In this document: positions 1 to 8,823 of the stretch, piece after piece
Layout: each line of letters opens with the position of its first letter
Numbering within the stretch: position 1 is the first letter of the stretch
Assembly: GCA_017432485.1 (NCBI GenBank)
Contig: JAFRJB010000105.1
Span: 30,835 to 94,834 of the forward strand
DNA length: 64,000 bases
DNA from: Clostridia bacterium
GTDB lineage: Bacteria > Bacillota > Clostridia > Oscillospirales > Acutalibacteraceae
Direction: 5' to 3'
Made by a program: the position numbers and the translations under genes
Notes under the pieces: generated by a model
What the model was told of the DNA's origin: nothing
The model's database searches: none
Seen by the model: the letters and a program-made list of their open reading frames with translations, nothing else

Positions 1-1
1 C

Positions 2-340
2 AGAATCAGCGTGATGGCTATGGCACTCAGTTTGCTGGTGACCAGCGTACTAAGCCAAATCATCAATTCCTGGCCGAATAAAAAGCTGATGAATTACGGT
101 TATTTGGAACAGCTTAAAGACATATTGCCCGGAATTTTATTAGCCGCAACGATGGGGGGCTGTGTATACTGTGTCAATTTCTTACATTTGCACAATGTGA
201 TTACACTATTGATTCAAGTGCCGCTTGGTGCGGTGATTTATATTGGCTTATCCTATTTGCTCAAACTGGAGGCTTTCTCATACTGCTTAAATACCGTGAA
301 ACCGGTATTTAATAAGCTCAAGCACAGAAAAGATTCATAA
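2..340 (+). CDS. Probable polysaccharide flippase (Wzx/MATE-like), C-terminal end only
   Basis: The reading frame is open to the left edge of the window, so this is only the last ~112 residues of a longer protein. What remains is very hydrophobic, with about three membrane-spanning stretches (around ALSLLVTSVLSQI, ILPGILLAATMGGCVYCV and ITLLIQVPLGAVIYIGLSYLL), and ends in a short basic tail. This is the usual look of the C-terminus of polysaccharide-unit flippases, which move lipid-linked repeat units across the cytoplasmic membrane. The position in front of sugar-nucleotide and ligase genes supports that reading. The GTG at 11 is probably an internal codon. Another multi-pass membrane protein, such as a polymerase, cannot be excluded. 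Confidence 0.55.
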   Translation, partial: RISVMAMALSLLVTSVLSQIINSWPNKKLMNYGYLEQLKDILPGILLAATMGGCVYCVNFLHLHNVITLLIQVPLGAVIYIGLSYLLKLEAFSYCLNTVKPVFNKLKHRKDS

Positions 341-355
341 CGGACGGGAAAAGAA

Positions 356-1381
356 ATGACTAATAAAAAAGAAATGAATATTTTACTGACATCAGTGGGT
401 AGAAGAAGTTATTTGGTTCATTATTTTAAGGAGGAGTTAAAGGGCCGTGGCAGAGTTTTTGTTTCCAACAGCTCCGAATTAAGCCCGGCTTTTCGGGTGG
501 CAGACGGGCACACGGTTACGCCACTGATTTATGATGAAGACTATATTCCTTATTTAATAGATTATTGCCAAAACAATTGCATTAACGCAATTATTTCGTT
601 ATTTGATATAGACCTTCCGATTTTGGCGATGAACAAACAGCGCTTTAGAGATAACAATATTGAGGTGATTGTTTCAGATAGCCGGGTTATTGATATTTGT
701 AATGATAAGTGGAAGACATATTTATTCCTAAAAGAAAATGGCTTTTATGTACCCGAGACTTTTCTGGACATTGATGTTGCACTAAATGAGATTGAGGCGC
801 ACAGGCTGAATTTTCCTCTATTTGTAAAACCGCGATGGGGAATGGGATCCATTTCGGTTTTTAAAGCAGAAAATCAAGAAGAATTAATTGTGTTTTATCA
901 CAAGATAAGCAGAGAAGTACATCATTCCTATTTAAAGTATGAATCAGCGATAGATAAAGAACACTGTGTCTTGATTCAACAAATGTTAACAGGGCAAGAA
1001 TATGGAATAGATGTAATAAATGATTTGAATGGCACTTATCAAAACACAATCGTTAAACAAAAAATCGCTATGCGCGCCGGAGAAACAGACTGCGCCAAAA
1101 CAGTATATAACGAAACAATATCAACGCTTGGAGAATCGATTTCAAAGAAACTGCGACATGTCGGAAATTTAGATGCAGATGTATTTTTGGTTGGCAACAA
1201 ACCATATGTGTTAGAAATGAATGCGAGATTTGGCGGCGGGTATCCGTTTAGTCATATGGCAGGCGTCAATCTGCCGCAAGCCATTGTGCAATGGCTTGCG
1301 AATGAACCTGCAGACAGGTCGTTATTTAACTACCGTGAAAATAAAGTGTTCCAAAAGGACATTCAAATTGTGGAGCTTTGA
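356..1381 (+). CDS. ATP-grasp family ligase (carbamoyl-phosphate-synthase-like)
   Basis: A 341-residue ATP-grasp protein. Residues ~8-25 form the N-terminal beta-strand and loop (NILLTSVGRRSYLV) typical of CarB-like stand-alone ATP-grasps. K158 in FVKPRWGMGS is the ATP-binding lysine and is followed by the small-residue loop. EMNARFGGGYPF (287-298) supplies the metal-binding Glu and Asn. Such enzymes activate a carboxylate as an acyl-phosphate and join it to an amine; the substrate cannot be read from sequence. ATG at 356 follows GGGAAAAG; an internal ATG at 374 is possible but has a poorer ribosome site. The gene sits 15 nt after the flippase fragment and 19 nt before a second ATP-grasp, so all are likely co-transcribed. 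Confidence 0.85.
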   Translation: MTNKKEMNILLTSVGRRSYLVHYFKEELKGRGRVFVSNSSELSPAFRVADGHTVTPLIYDEDYIPYLIDYCQNNCINAIISLFDIDLPILAMNKQRFRDNNIEVIVSDSRVIDICNDKWKTYLFLKENGFYVPETFLDIDVALNEIEAHRLNFPLFVKPRWGMGSISVFKAENQEELIVFYHKISREVHHSYLKYESAIDKEHCVLIQQMLTGQEYGIDVINDLNGTYQNTIVKQKIAMRAGETDCAKTVYNETISTLGESISKKLRHVGNLDADVFLVGNKPYVLEMNARFGGGYPFSHMAGVNLPQAIVQWLANEPADRSLFNYRENKVFQKDIQIVEL

Positions 1382-1400
1382 AGCGAAAGGAGGGTTAACC

Positions 1401-2696
1401 ATGAAAAGTAAATTTGCAGAAAAAAAATTATTGGTGTTGGGGGCAACGGATTTGATTATTGATATAGTCAAACATGCTCAAAAAATGGGAATTTATGTGA
1501 TAGTGGCAGATTACTATCAAGATTCTCCGGCAAAAAAATATGCAGACGAAGCATTGCTGTTGGATGCAACGGATGTCGATGCCATTGTTGATTATTGTTT
1601 AAATAACAAAATAGATGCAGTAACGACAGGCTTTTTAGATGTGCTTCTCAATCCCTGTTATGAAGTCTGCCAGCGTTTAGGGCTACCCTTTTTTGCCACA
1701 AAAAAAATGATTGAAATGTCAACCAATAAGACAGTTTTTAAGCAGACCTGTGAAAAATATGGCGTTCCCGTACCTAACACCTACTATGTTGGGCAGAAAT
1801 GGGAAGAAGGGGAAAAAAGTGTATTGCAATATCCGGTTTTTGTAAAGCCGTTAGACGCGAGTGGTTCAAGAGGAGCCGGTGTTTGCTATAACAAAACGGA
1901 ATTGTTCAAACAGTTCGAAACGGCAAAAGAGTTTTCCGATTCTGATACAGTCATTATCGAAGAGTATATTACCGGTAGAGAGTTTCTGTTAGATTATATT
2001 GCTGTCGATGGCGAATACAGATTATTGGAAAGTTTTGACAGATATGTATGTGATGACAGGGGAAGCGCTATTAATTATGCAAATTTAAGCATTGCTCCCT
2101 CATGTTCTTTGAAAGCTTATTATAACTCGGTCAATGAAAAGGTTATTCATATGTTCAAGTCGGAAGGCATAATAGATGGTTTGGTGTTTTTGCAAGGGCA
2201 TTTTGATGGTGAAAAGATTACTTTTTATGAAATGGGCTGCAGGTTGGGAGGTTCTTTTTATAATATTGAACAGGCAATACTGGGAACAAACACCATTGAT
2301 ATGATTATTCGCTTAGCATTTACCGGAAAGATGGCAGATTTGAGCAGTATTGACGAAAAAGTAGCTTGTTTCAACAGATTAGGTGCTTCGTATAATTTTT
2401 TGCTAAGTGGTGAGAATAAAACGGTTAGCAGAATTCAAGGAAAAGAAAAGATTGAACAAATCAGTTCAGTAGTTGAAACGATACAAAGAGTAAAAGAGAA
2501 TAAAAACTATTATAATGAGCGCATCGTCGACACACCCGCCTTGACAATTCATTTTGTCGAGAACAATTTGAGTGAACTGAAAAAAACAGTTAGTTATATG
2601 AATGATGTTTTTGATATTGTGGATGGCAATGGCAACACGATGTTATTAAATAAGTTTAACCCGAATACATTAGATGAATTACGAGGGAGGTTTTAA
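1401..2696 (+). CDS. ATP-grasp family ligase, second copy
   Basis: A 431-residue ATP-grasp protein only distantly similar to its upstream neighbour. The N-terminal pre-ATP-grasp fold begins KKLLVLGATDLIIDIV. The ATP-grasp core has K149 (FVKPLDASGSRGAG), the EEYITGREF segment (187-195) and a metal-binding EMGCRLGG segment near residue 285. The layout resembles amino-acid ligases and PurK/BtrJ-like enzymes that form amide bonds. The frame is open further upstream, but ATG 1401 follows a strong AAAGGAGGG (1387-1395), so this start was chosen. It lies in tandem with another ATP-grasp and one base from an opine-dehydrogenase-like gene, which suggests two successive condensations on one small molecule or sugar. 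The substrate is unknown. Confidence 0.85.
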   Translation: MKSKFAEKKLLVLGATDLIIDIVKHAQKMGIYVIVADYYQDSPAKKYADEALLLDATDVDAIVDYCLNNKIDAVTTGFLDVLLNPCYEVCQRLGLPFFATKKMIEMSTNKTVFKQTCEKYGVPVPNTYYVGQKWEEGEKSVLQYPVFVKPLDASGSRGAGVCYNKTELFKQFETAKEFSDSDTVIIEEYITGREFLLDYIAVDGEYRLLESFDRYVCDDRGSAINYANLSIAPSCSLKAYYNSVNEKVIHMFKSEGIIDGLVFLQGHFDGEKITFYEMGCRLGGSFYNIEQAILGTNTIDMIIRLAFTGKMADLSSIDEKVACFNRLGASYNFLLSGENKTVSRIQGKEKIEQISSVVETIQRVKENKNYYNERIVDTPALTIHFVENNLSELKKTVSYMNDVFDIVDGNGNTMLLNKFNPNTLDELRGRF

Positions 2697-2697
2697 A

Positions 2698-3795
2698 ATG
2701 AAAATTACAGTAATCGGTTGTGGAAATGGTGCATTTGCAACAGCTGCAGATTTATCGGCAAGAGGGCATGAAATTACTTTATTTGTTCAAGAATCACATA
2801 AACATAACTTTGATGCCATCCGAGAAAAAAAGACAATTAAGGCAATGGGGGTGGGACCTGTTGGTGAAATACCCATTCATGAGATTACCAATGATATAGA
2901 AGTAGCAATGAAAGAATATGACCTTATCATTCCGGTTTTACCTTCATTTGCCCATGAAGAAATTGCAAAAATCATTGCGCCATTTATCAAGTCGGGTGAT
3001 AAAATTTTTCTTTCTCCCGGCAGTACGGGCGGCGCACTTGTGTTTGCAAAGGTTTTTAGAGATCTAGGCAAACTTGATGGCGTGAAAATTGCAGAAGTTC
3101 ATACTTTACCGTATACGGCGAGGCGTGTCGGGCAAGACGGTGTCAATATTTCGTTGATTACCGATGTGATGTATTTTGCTGCATTTCCGGCAAAATACAA
3201 TCAGGAAATGTACGATTTAATCTATCCGCTTTACCCGAATTTAAAAATGATGACAGATGTGTTGGAAACAGGTTTAAATAATGGAAACGGCACAACCCAT
3301 CCGGCGCCTGTTGTCTTAAATGCCGGTAAAATCGAGTATTACAAAAAGCATTATCATTACAAAGAGGGTATTACACCTTCGGTCGGCAATGTCATACAGC
3401 TTATTGATGATGAAAGAAAGAATATTTGTGCAGCCTTCGGTTACGAGCAGATTGACATTAAAGACAGGCTCTTTAATATGGGGTATTGTCCAAAAAAAGA
3501 CACTGTTTATGAGTGCATTCAAGGTAGCACGGACATTTTCCTTCCGTTGGAAGGACCCAATGATTTAAATGGCAGATATTTAGTTGAGGATGCACCGTAT
3601 ACACTGGTTTGTATGTCAAGTGTAGCTTCCGCAGTTGGTGTAAAAACGCCGTTAATGCAGGCAGTTGTTAATTTGGCAGGTGCATTGAAAAACGAGGATT
3701 ATTGGCATGTTGGCAGAACCTTGGAAAAAGTCGGGTTAAACAATATGAGCGTGGAACAAATCAAAAAATATCTTCAAGAAGGGGTTATTGGCTAA
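2698..3795 (+). CDS. NAD(P)-dependent opine (octopine/nopaline) dehydrogenase family protein
   Basis: A 365-residue protein with an N-terminal Rossmann fold (ITVIGCGNGAFATAADL, residues 3-19) and the alpha-helical Octopine_DH domain. The domain is marked by NNGNGTTHPAPVVLNAG, in which H201 corresponds to the family's catalytic histidine. Family members reductively join the amine of an amino acid to a 2-oxo acid or reduce related substrates, giving opines or metallophore-like products. The start at 2698 follows GAGGGAGG and lies one base after the upstream stop; a longer frame from 2674 would overlap that gene and has no ribosome site. The position between two ligases and an amino-acid permease is unusual for a polysaccharide locus. 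Confidence 0.83.
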   Translation: MKITVIGCGNGAFATAADLSARGHEITLFVQESHKHNFDAIREKKTIKAMGVGPVGEIPIHEITNDIEVAMKEYDLIIPVLPSFAHEEIAKIIAPFIKSGDKIFLSPGSTGGALVFAKVFRDLGKLDGVKIAEVHTLPYTARRVGQDGVNISLITDVMYFAAFPAKYNQEMYDLIYPLYPNLKMMTDVLETGLNNGNGTTHPAPVVLNAGKIEYYKKHYHYKEGITPSVGNVIQLIDDERKNICAAFGYEQIDIKDRLFNMGYCPKKDTVYECIQGSTDIFLPLEGPNDLNGRYLVEDAPYTLVCMSSVASAVGVKTPLMQAVVNLAGALKNEDYWHVGRTLEKVGLNNMSVEQIKKYLQEGVIG

Positions 3796-3827
3796 GATAA
3801 CAATCATTATTTGAGGGGTATATGAAT

Positions 3828-5240
3828 ATGAACGAAAAGAACAGTAAATTTAACCCGGTCCTACGCTCCGGCGACATACTGGTTGTTGCTTTCGGTGCAA
3901 TGATCGGTTGGGGCTGGGTTGTGTCCTCCGGTCAATGGATTCAAGAAGGCGGTATTATCGGCACCATTCTCGGCTTTTTAATCGGCGGCATCATGATTTA
4001 TTTTGTCGGTCTTTGCTACGCGGAGTTGACTACCGCCATGCCAAAGTGTGGGGGAGAGCATGTATTCAGCTTTAAAGCCTTTGGTCCAATCGGGTCTTAT
4101 GTGTGCACATGGGCAATTATTTTGAGCTATATTGGTGTGGTATGCTATGAGGCGGTATCGTTTCCCACTATTTTGCAATATATTTTTCCCAATATGCTTA
4201 AAGGATATATGTATTCTATCAATGGATTCGATGTATATTTAAGTTGGGTAATCATTTCTATTATAATGACTGTAATCGTAGTAACGCTCAATATTATTGG
4301 GACAAAAAAAGCGGCGTTGTTACAAAAAGTGCTTACCATTATCATTGCAGTTGTCGGTCTTGTTTTAGTTGGGGCATCTGCTGTTTCCGGTGATATTGAA
4401 AATGTCAAAGGGCAAATGTTTTTGGGCGATAACGGTGGAGACATTTCCATGAATATACTAAAAGTCGCCATTATGACTCCGTTTTTCTTCTTTGGCTTTG
4501 ACGTTATTCCGCAAGCAGCCGAAGAAATAAAGGTATCGCTCAAAAAGGTGGGCAAATTGATGCTTTTATCTATCATTTTAGCCGTTGCCTTTTATGTGTT
4601 GGTTGTCTTTGCGGTAGGGTATATTTTAAATGCGGATGATATCGCTAATTCTATGAATACCACAGGACTTGTTACCGCCGATGCGATGGCAAAAGCGTTT
4701 AATTCCTCCGCGATGGCAAAGGTACTGATTATCGGTGGATTGTGCGGTATTATTACAAGTTGGAATTCTTTCTTAATAGGTGGCAGCCGGGCAATTTATT
4801 CCATGTCGGAATCTTTAATGATTCCGAAAGTGTTCGGCAAACTGCATGGCAAGTTTAAAACACCGATAACCGCATTGTTATTAATTGGAGGATTATCCGT
4901 AATTGCACCTTTCTTTGGCAGAACAATGCTTGTTTGGATTGTAGACGCAGGTAACTTTGCCTGTTGCTTGGCTTACTGTATTGTCTCGTTGTCTTTCTTA
5001 CGCTTGAGAAAATTGGAACCGACAATGGAAAGACCGTATAAGATACGGCATTACAGAATAGTCGGTATTATTGCGGTGATTATGTCCGGCAGCATGGCAG
5101 CAATGTATTTAATTCCGGGTACAAATTGTTCATTAGTGTGGCAGGAATGGATTATTGTTGCGGCTTGGATAGTGTTGGGCATTGTTTTGGCAATTAGAAG
5201 TCACAAAAAGTATAAAGGAAAATTCAATATAGATTTTTAA
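3828..5240 (+). CDS. APC-superfamily amino-acid permease
   Basis: A ~470-residue integral membrane protein with about 12 hydrophobic helices. The first (GDILVVAFGAMIGWGWVVSSG) carries the unwound glycine-rich TM1 motif of the amino acid-polyamine-organocation family, which binds the substrate carboxylate and amine. The segment FFFGFDVIPQAAEEIK is also typical of this family (TM6 region). Two in-frame ATGs exist, 3822 and 3828. GAGGGG at 3813-3818 leaves only 3 nt to the first but 9 nt to the second, so 3828 is preferred. Coming directly after the opine-dehydrogenase-like gene, it could import an amino-acid precursor or export the product. The direction cannot be told from sequence. Confidence 0.85.
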   Translation: MNEKNSKFNPVLRSGDILVVAFGAMIGWGWVVSSGQWIQEGGIIGTILGFLIGGIMIYFVGLCYAELTTAMPKCGGEHVFSFKAFGPIGSYVCTWAIILSYIGVVCYEAVSFPTILQYIFPNMLKGYMYSINGFDVYLSWVIISIIMTVIVVTLNIIGTKKAALLQKVLTIIIAVVGLVLVGASAVSGDIENVKGQMFLGDNGGDISMNILKVAIMTPFFFFGFDVIPQAAEEIKVSLKKVGKLMLLSIILAVAFYVLVVFAVGYILNADDIANSMNTTGLVTADAMAKAFNSSAMAKVLIIGGLCGIITSWNSFLIGGSRAIYSMSESLMIPKVFGKLHGKFKTPITALLLIGGLSVIAPFFGRTMLVWIVDAGNFACCLAYCIVSLSFLRLRKLEPTMERPYKIRHYRIVGIIAVIMSGSMAAMYLIPGTNCSLVWQEWIIVAAWIVLGIVLAIRSHKKYKGKFNIDF

Positions 5241-5252
5241 GGTATTAATAAA

Positions 5253-6347
5253 ATGATTAATGTAACGCGTTCATCAATGCCTGCATTTGATGAATATATT
5301 GAAGAAATTAAAGAGGTTTGGGATAGTTGCTGGCTGACCAATATGGGTCCCAAACACAAGCAGTTTCAAGAGCAGTTAAAAGACTACTTGGATGTGGACA
5401 ATGTTGACCTGTTTTGCAATGGACATATGGCTCTGGAAATGGCGATTCAGGCAATGGGATTGACCGGTGAAGTGATTACCACACCTTTCACCTTTGCCTC
5501 GACCACCCATGCTATTGTGCGGGGTGGTTTAACACCCGTTTTTTGTGACATTGAGCCGGATACATATACGATAGATACCACCAAAATAGAAGCGCTGATT
5601 ACCGATAAAACAAGCGCGATTATTCCCGTGCATGTTTACGGCAATGTTTGCAATATCGAAGAAATTGAGCGCATTGCAAAAAAGCACGGCTTGAAAGTGA
5701 TTTATGACGCGGCGCATGCTTTCGGCGAAAAGTACAAGGGCAAGGGTGTCGGCTCTTTCGGCGATGCTTCGATGTTTTCTTTCCACGCCACCAAGGTGTT
5801 CCACACCATTGAGGGTGGTGCGGTTTGTTTTCACGATGAAGATTTCGGCTTGGAGTTGTATCGCCTGAAAAACTTCGGTATTCGCGGACCTGAAACCGTT
5901 GATGCCGTCGGCGCTAACGCGAAGATGAATGAGTTTTCGGCAGCAATGGGAATCTGTAATTTGCGCCATTTAGAGGGTGAAATTGCCAAGCGCAAAGAAG
6001 CCGCTCACCGCTACCGCAAGCACTTGGAAGGTGTGGCAGGGCTCAAACTTCCTTTTAAGCAGGAGACAGTCAACTACAACTTCGCTTATTTCCCGGTACT
6101 TTTTGACAAAGAAGTGTTTGGAAAATCCAGGGATGAAGTGGCGGACAAGCTCAGAGAAAACGGCATTGGCGCCAGAAAATATTTCTATCCGCTGAGCAAT
6201 GATTTTGACTGTTATAAAGATAAATATGATGTCAACGACACACCGGTTGCGCGCGATATCGCGCTTAAGGTGCTGACTTTACCGCTTTATGCCGATTTGG
6301 CACCGGAAGACATTGATAGGATTTGCCAAATTATTCTGGGGGAATAA
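5253..6347 (+). CDS. DegT/DnrJ/EryC1/StrS-family PLP aminotransferase
   Basis: A 364-residue fold-type I aminotransferase of the sugar aminotransferase family. D152 in VIYDAAHAFG pairs with the pyridine nitrogen of PLP, and K181 in SFHATKVFHTIEGG is the Schiff-base lysine. The N-terminal SCWLTNMGP and the C-terminal KYFYPL segment (around residue 308) are also family hallmarks. These enzymes convert keto-sugars into amino-sugars, usually from dTDP- or UDP-4-keto-6-deoxy intermediates with glutamate as donor. rfbA and rfbB occur downstream but no rfbC or rfbD is seen here, so dTDP-4-keto-6-deoxyglucose is a reasonable but unproven substrate. It is 12 nt from the permease gene and ends the ATP-grasp/opine-dehydrogenase module. 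Confidence 0.87.
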   Translation: MINVTRSSMPAFDEYIEEIKEVWDSCWLTNMGPKHKQFQEQLKDYLDVDNVDLFCNGHMALEMAIQAMGLTGEVITTPFTFASTTHAIVRGGLTPVFCDIEPDTYTIDTTKIEALITDKTSAIIPVHVYGNVCNIEEIERIAKKHGLKVIYDAAHAFGEKYKGKGVGSFGDASMFSFHATKVFHTIEGGAVCFHDEDFGLELYRLKNFGIRGPETVDAVGANAKMNEFSAAMGICNLRHLEGEIAKRKEAAHRYRKHLEGVAGLKLPFKQETVNYNFAYFPVLFDKEVFGKSRDEVADKLRENGIGARKYFYPLSNDFDCYKDKYDVNDTPVARDIALKVLTLPLYADLAPEDIDRICQIILGE

Positions 6348-6454
6348 TTTAGCAAAATGTAGAATGTAGATATTAGAATGTAGAATTATTGATTTCATAT
6401 TACATTTTACTTTTTAATTTCTACATTAACAAAATATTCCGAAAGGAACAAAAA

Positions 6455-7360
6455 ATGAAGGGAATTATTCTTGCCGGAGGCAGCGGCACGAGGCTTTACC
6501 CTATTACAATGGTCACCTCGAAACAGTTGTTGCCAATCTATGACAAACCGATGGTGTATTATCCGCTGAGCACCTTAATGCTGGCGGGCATTAATGACAT
6601 TCTGGTCATTTCCACACCGGAGGATTTGCCGCATTTTAAAAAACTGCTCGGAGACGGCAGCAGTTTCGGCATTAAATTATCCTATAAAGCGCAGCCGTCG
6701 CCCGACGGTTTGGCGCAAGCGTTTATTCTCGGTGAAGAGTTTATCGGGGAAGACTGCTGTGCAATGGTGCTTGGTGACAACATCTTTTACGGTGCGGGCT
6801 TTACCGGCATCCTCAAAAGAGCGGTACAAAATGCCGAAATCAATCACAGAGCCACGATATTCGGCTACCATGTGGATGACCCGGAGCGCTTCGGTATTGT
6901 GGAATTTGATAAAGAGCACAAAGTTATTTCTTTGGAAGAGAAACCTGAAAAACCGAAATCGCACTGGGCAGTGACAGGTCTTTATTTCTACGACAACCGC
7001 TGTGTGGAATTTGCCAAACAGCAAAAGCCTTCCCCGCGCGGCGAGTTGGAAATTACGGATTTGAATTTAAAGTACCTGGAGGCGGGGGATTTAGATGTCA
7101 GTTTTCTTTCGCGCGGCTTTTCGTGGCTGGATACCGGCACGATGGACAGCCTTATCGAGGCATCCGACTTTGTGCGCACCATGCAAAAGCAGCAAGGCAT
7201 TATTGTTTCCGCGCCGGAAGAAATTGCTTGGCGCAACGGTTGGATTAGCTCCGAGCAGTTGTTAGAGCAGTCGAAGAGCTTGATTAAAGCCGCCAGAAAA
7301 TACAATGTTTCTTCTTACGGAAAGTATTTGGGCGATTTAATTGAGGGCGAAGATATTTAA
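6455..7360 (+). CDS. rfbA: Glucose-1-phosphate thymidylyltransferase
   Basis: A 301-residue nucleotidyltransferase that makes dTDP-glucose from dTTP and glucose-1-phosphate. The N-terminal [17 protein letters not shown] is the signature loop; [24 protein letters not shown] and VLGDNIFYG follow in family order. [10 protein letters not shown] near residue 225 is diagnostic of RfbA/RmlA. Length matches the family (~290). The frame extends upstream to 6389, but that part lies in a repeat-rich intergenic stretch; ATG 6455 follows GAAAGGA (6441-6447). It is separated from the DegT gene by 107 nt and is followed after one base by the nucleotidyltransferase fusion. Together with rfbB it supplies dTDP-4-keto-6-deoxyglucose. 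Confidence 0.95.
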   Translation: MKGIILAGGSGTRLYPITMVTSKQLLPIYDKPMVYYPLSTLMLAGINDILVISTPEDLPHFKKLLGDGSSFGIKLSYKAQPSPDGLAQAFILGEEFIGEDCCAMVLGDNIFYGAGFTGILKRAVQNAEINHRATIFGYHVDDPERFGIVEFDKEHKVISLEEKPEKPKSHWAVTGLYFYDNRCVEFAKQQKPSPRGELEITDLNLKYLEAGDLDVSFLSRGFSWLDTGTMDSLIEASDFVRTMQKQQGIIVSAPEEIAWRNGWISSEQLLEQSKSLIKAARKYNVSSYGKYLGDLIEGEDI

Positions 7361-7361
7361 A

Positions 7362-8678
7362 ATGCAAGCAGTAATTATGGCAGGCGGAAAGGGCACCAGA
7401 CTTTCCGCTGTGACAGGCGACAAAATACCAAAACCGCTGGTGCCGTTTTGCGGCAGACCGCTCATAGAATATATTGTTGAAAACCTGGTTGCCGATGGGG
7501 TTACGGAAATTGTCGTTTGTGTCGGCTATTTAGGGGAGCAAATCGTTGATTGTTTAGGTGATGGCAGCCGCTACGGTGCAAAGATTTCCTTTGTGCACGA
7601 AGAGGAACCGCTTGGCACGGCGGGGGCGCTCTTTTATGCAAAAGCCTTTCTTGGCGATGATTTCTTATTGGTGAATGCCGACCTGGTGGAAGATGTGGAT
7701 TATCAAAGAATGTATGCCTACCATCGGCAGAAAGGGGCGATTGCCACCCTTTTTGTGCACCCGAATTCCCACCCCTATGATTCGGATATCGTGGTCAAAG
7801 ATGCGACCGGCAAAGTGTTGCAATTTGATTTTAAAGATAACAAGCGCGACTACGATTATGAAAACTGCATCAATGCCGGCATAGTGATTTTCTCGCCGGA
7901 GGTATTAGAAGTATTTACAGCGCCGAAAAAACTGGCACTGGAAAAAGATGTCATCGCTGCCCTTTTGGCAGAAGGCAAGCCGGTTTATGCATATGCTTCG
8001 CCCGAGTATGTCAAAGATGTCGGCACACCGGACAGGCTCGCAGTGGCAAAACAAGAATATGAGAACGGTAAGATTGCCGGCAGAAATCTTTCGCGCAAAC
8101 AAAAGGCAATCTTTTTAGACCGCGACGGCACATTAAATGTCTTTAAAGGGTTAATTACAGAGCCGGAGCAAATAGAATTAATTGCCGGCGTGCCAAAAGC
8201 TTTGTTGGCAATCAATCAGTCCGACTACCTGGCGCTGGTGGTGACCAATCAGCCGGTGATTGCCAGAGGCGATTGCACGCCGGAGACCCTTGAAAAGATT
8301 CACAAGCGGCTGTATACGCTGCTAGGCAATGCGGGTTGTTATGTGGATGATTTAATCTACTGTCCGCACCACCCCGACAGCGGCTATGAAGGAGAGCGCA
8401 AGGAGCTGAAATTTGACTGCGACTGCCGCAAGCCGAAAACCGGAATGATAGATTCGCTGGTAAAAAAATATCATATTGATTTAGATAAATCTTACTTTAT
8501 CGGTGACACTTACCGCGATGTGCAGACCGGCTTCAATGCCGGAGTGAAAACCATTCTCATTCCAAGTGATGCCGATGCGGAAAAATCACGTTTTACCGCC
8601 GAGGCGGATTATATTGTAAAGTCATTGTCGGAAGCATTGCAGATAATAGGGATTTGTAATAATAAAAAGGTTTTTTGA
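7362..8678 (+). CDS. Bifunctional sugar-phosphate nucleotidyltransferase / GmhB-like HAD phosphatase
   Basis: A 438-residue two-domain protein. Residues 1-~235 form a nucleotidyltransferase (VIMAGGKGTRLSAVT; PKPLVPFCGRP; LGTAGAL; LVNADLV; ends YVKDVGTPDRL) close to the HddC/mannose-1-phosphate guanylyltransferase group. Residues ~245-438 form a HAD phosphatase with DRDGTLN (253-259), VTNQPVIARG, the zinc-site motif CPHHP plus CDCRKP (C334, C353, C355) typical of heptose-1,7-bisphosphate phosphatase GmhB, and GDTYRDVQTG. The pair fits two steps of GDP-D-glycero-D-manno-heptose synthesis, but no isomerase or kinase partner is in this window. ATG 7362 was chosen over an upstream start inside rfbA; it is one base after the rfbA stop, so translation is probably coupled. 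Confidence 0.85.
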   Translation: MQAVIMAGGKGTRLSAVTGDKIPKPLVPFCGRPLIEYIVENLVADGVTEIVVCVGYLGEQIVDCLGDGSRYGAKISFVHEEEPLGTAGALFYAKAFLGDDFLLVNADLVEDVDYQRMYAYHRQKGAIATLFVHPNSHPYDSDIVVKDATGKVLQFDFKDNKRDYDYENCINAGIVIFSPEVLEVFTAPKKLALEKDVIAALLAEGKPVYAYASPEYVKDVGTPDRLAVAKQEYENGKIAGRNLSRKQKAIFLDRDGTLNVFKGLITEPEQIELIAGVPKALLAINQSDYLALVVTNQPVIARGDCTPETLEKIHKRLYTLLGNAGCYVDDLIYCPHHPDSGYEGERKELKFDCDCRKPKTGMIDSLVKKYHIDLDKSYFIGDTYRDVQTGFNAGVKTILIPSDADAEKSRFTAEADYIVKSLSEALQIIGICNNKKVF

Positions 8679-8823
8679 CAGATTACAAACAGAAAAAGTT
8701 ATATCATTCAAAATGTCACATAGGCGGACATGGTGTAATGTTATGCTGCCATGCAGCAATTAAAAAATTATCAAACCTTTCTATTTTTATAGAGAAAAAG
8801 CAAATACTTAATCAGGTGAGAAC

